In this document: piece by piece, positions 5,054 to 5,399 of the stretch | Numbering within the stretch: position 1 is the stretch's first letter | Layout: each line of letters opens with the position of its first letter | Origin: Clostridiales bacterium | Lineage (GTDB): Bacteria; Bacillota; Clostridia; Christensenellales; UMGS416 | Direction of reading: 5' to 3' | Length of the DNA: 5,399 bases | Assembly: GCA_012515725.1 (NCBI GenBank) | Contig: JAAYXU010000141.1 | Location: 1 to 5,399, forward strand | The notes under the pieces: generated by a model | What the model was told of the DNA's origin: nothing | Databases searched by the model: none | What the model saw: the letters and a program-made list of their open reading frames with translations, nothing else | Translations under genes and position numbers: made by a program

Positions 5054-5399
5054 TTACCGGGCGGGCTGGTCTCCCCATATACCTCGCATCCAGGCAAGGC
5101 CCCGCCGTGCTGCCGTCTCCCCGTCGGGCCAGGGCAGCGCCTCCAGCGATACCGCCCGGTCGTATCCGATATCGATGAGCGCGCGGCCTACCGCCGCGAA
5201 GTCGACGCTGCCCGCGCCCGGATACCGCCTGTTGCTGTCGGATATGTGTACGTGCGCGATGCGCCCCCGGCACGACACGAAGGCCTCCGCGATGTCGGGA
5301 TCCTCTATGAACATATGGTGGGTATCGAGCAGCAAGCCGATATCCTGCATACCGGGACGCTGGAGGAACCCGAGCGTTTCCTTCGTGGTATTGAGAAGC
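5054..5399 (-). CDS. Sugar phosphate isomerase/epimerase (xylose isomerase-like TIM barrel), C-terminal part
   Basis: On the minus strand the frame is open from the right edge to TAA (5056-5054), so the 5' part, including the start, lies beyond the window; 115 residues are visible. They are the second half of an AP-endonuclease-2-type TIM barrel: LLNTTKETLGFL at the edge, then DIGLLLDTHHM with a metal-ligand Asp (codon 5326-5324), HVHISDSNRRYPGAG with a metal-ligand His (codon 5248-5246), and SLEALP with a metal-ligand Glu (codon 5143-5141). The first ligand Glu should be outside the window. Such enzymes interconvert keto sugars, their phosphates or inosose-type cyclitols using a divalent metal. 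The HISDSNR-PG-G pattern is common in epimerases of this family. Its stop is 26 bases from the cobT stop (convergent). A shared pathway with the Gfo/Idh/MocA oxidoreductase at 2668-3723 is plausible by family habit but not shown. Confidence 0.9.
   Translation of the reverse strand, partial: LLNTTKETLGFLQRPGMQDIGLLLDTHHMFIEDPDIAEAFVSCRGRIAHVHISDSNRRYPGAGSVDFAAVGRALIDIGYDRAVSLEALPWPDGETAARRGLAWMRGIWGDQPAR

Overview
The window looks like chromosomal DNA of a fairly GC-rich Firmicute, probably an uncultured Clostridia-type bacterium. The basis is strong AGGAGG-type ribosome binding sites, extended -10 (TGnTATAAT) promoters, intrinsic terminators with T runs, a cobalamin riboswitch in front of cobT, and coding regions with GC-rich third positions. 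The lineage is an inference from style, not from a match. No mobile element, tRNA, rRNA, CRISPR array or phage gene is visible.

Layout from left to right. (1) 1-533 is the 3' end of a gene for a very polar, probably coiled-coil protein with a duplicated 16-residue segment, closed by a strong terminator (554-586). (2) 605-636 holds a perfect 8-bp inverted repeat directly abutting an extended -10 promoter, which drives a diacylglycerol/sphingosine-type lipid kinase (686-1555). (3) A 54-residue protein with four CxxC motifs follows (1646-1810), preceded by a near-perfect Shine-Dalgarno and bracketed by two possible terminators. (4) A 30-codon ORF with its own good ribosome binding site (1944-2036) overlaps, through ATGA, the start of a family-6 (hypoxanthine/deoxyinosine) DNA glycosylase (2033-2560). 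(5) An AT-rich promoter region with repeated ATTAAATC half-sites (2568-2619) precedes a Gfo/Idh/MocA oxidoreductase (2668-3723). (6) Seventeen bases after that stop begins a cobalamin riboswitch (3740-3890) with a terminator hairpin (3908-3948), followed by cobT (3960-5027). (7) Converging on cobT from the right, with only 26 bases between stop codons, is the 3' part of a sugar phosphate isomerase/epimerase gene that leaves the window (5054-5399, minus strand).

The genes look like mostly independent housekeeping and metabolic units rather than one system: lipid phosphorylation, repair of deaminated bases, cobamide lower-ligand activation under B12 feedback, and two sugar/cyclitol-type enzymes (oxidoreductase and isomerase families that often work in the same catabolic routes) flanking cobT. 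I see no convincing evidence of a new multi-gene system. The most useful leads are regulatory: the operator-like palindrome at the kinase promoter, the repeated half-sites at the oxidoreductase promoter, and the coupled short ORF before the glycosylase. The cysteine-rich mini-protein is the best coding lead.
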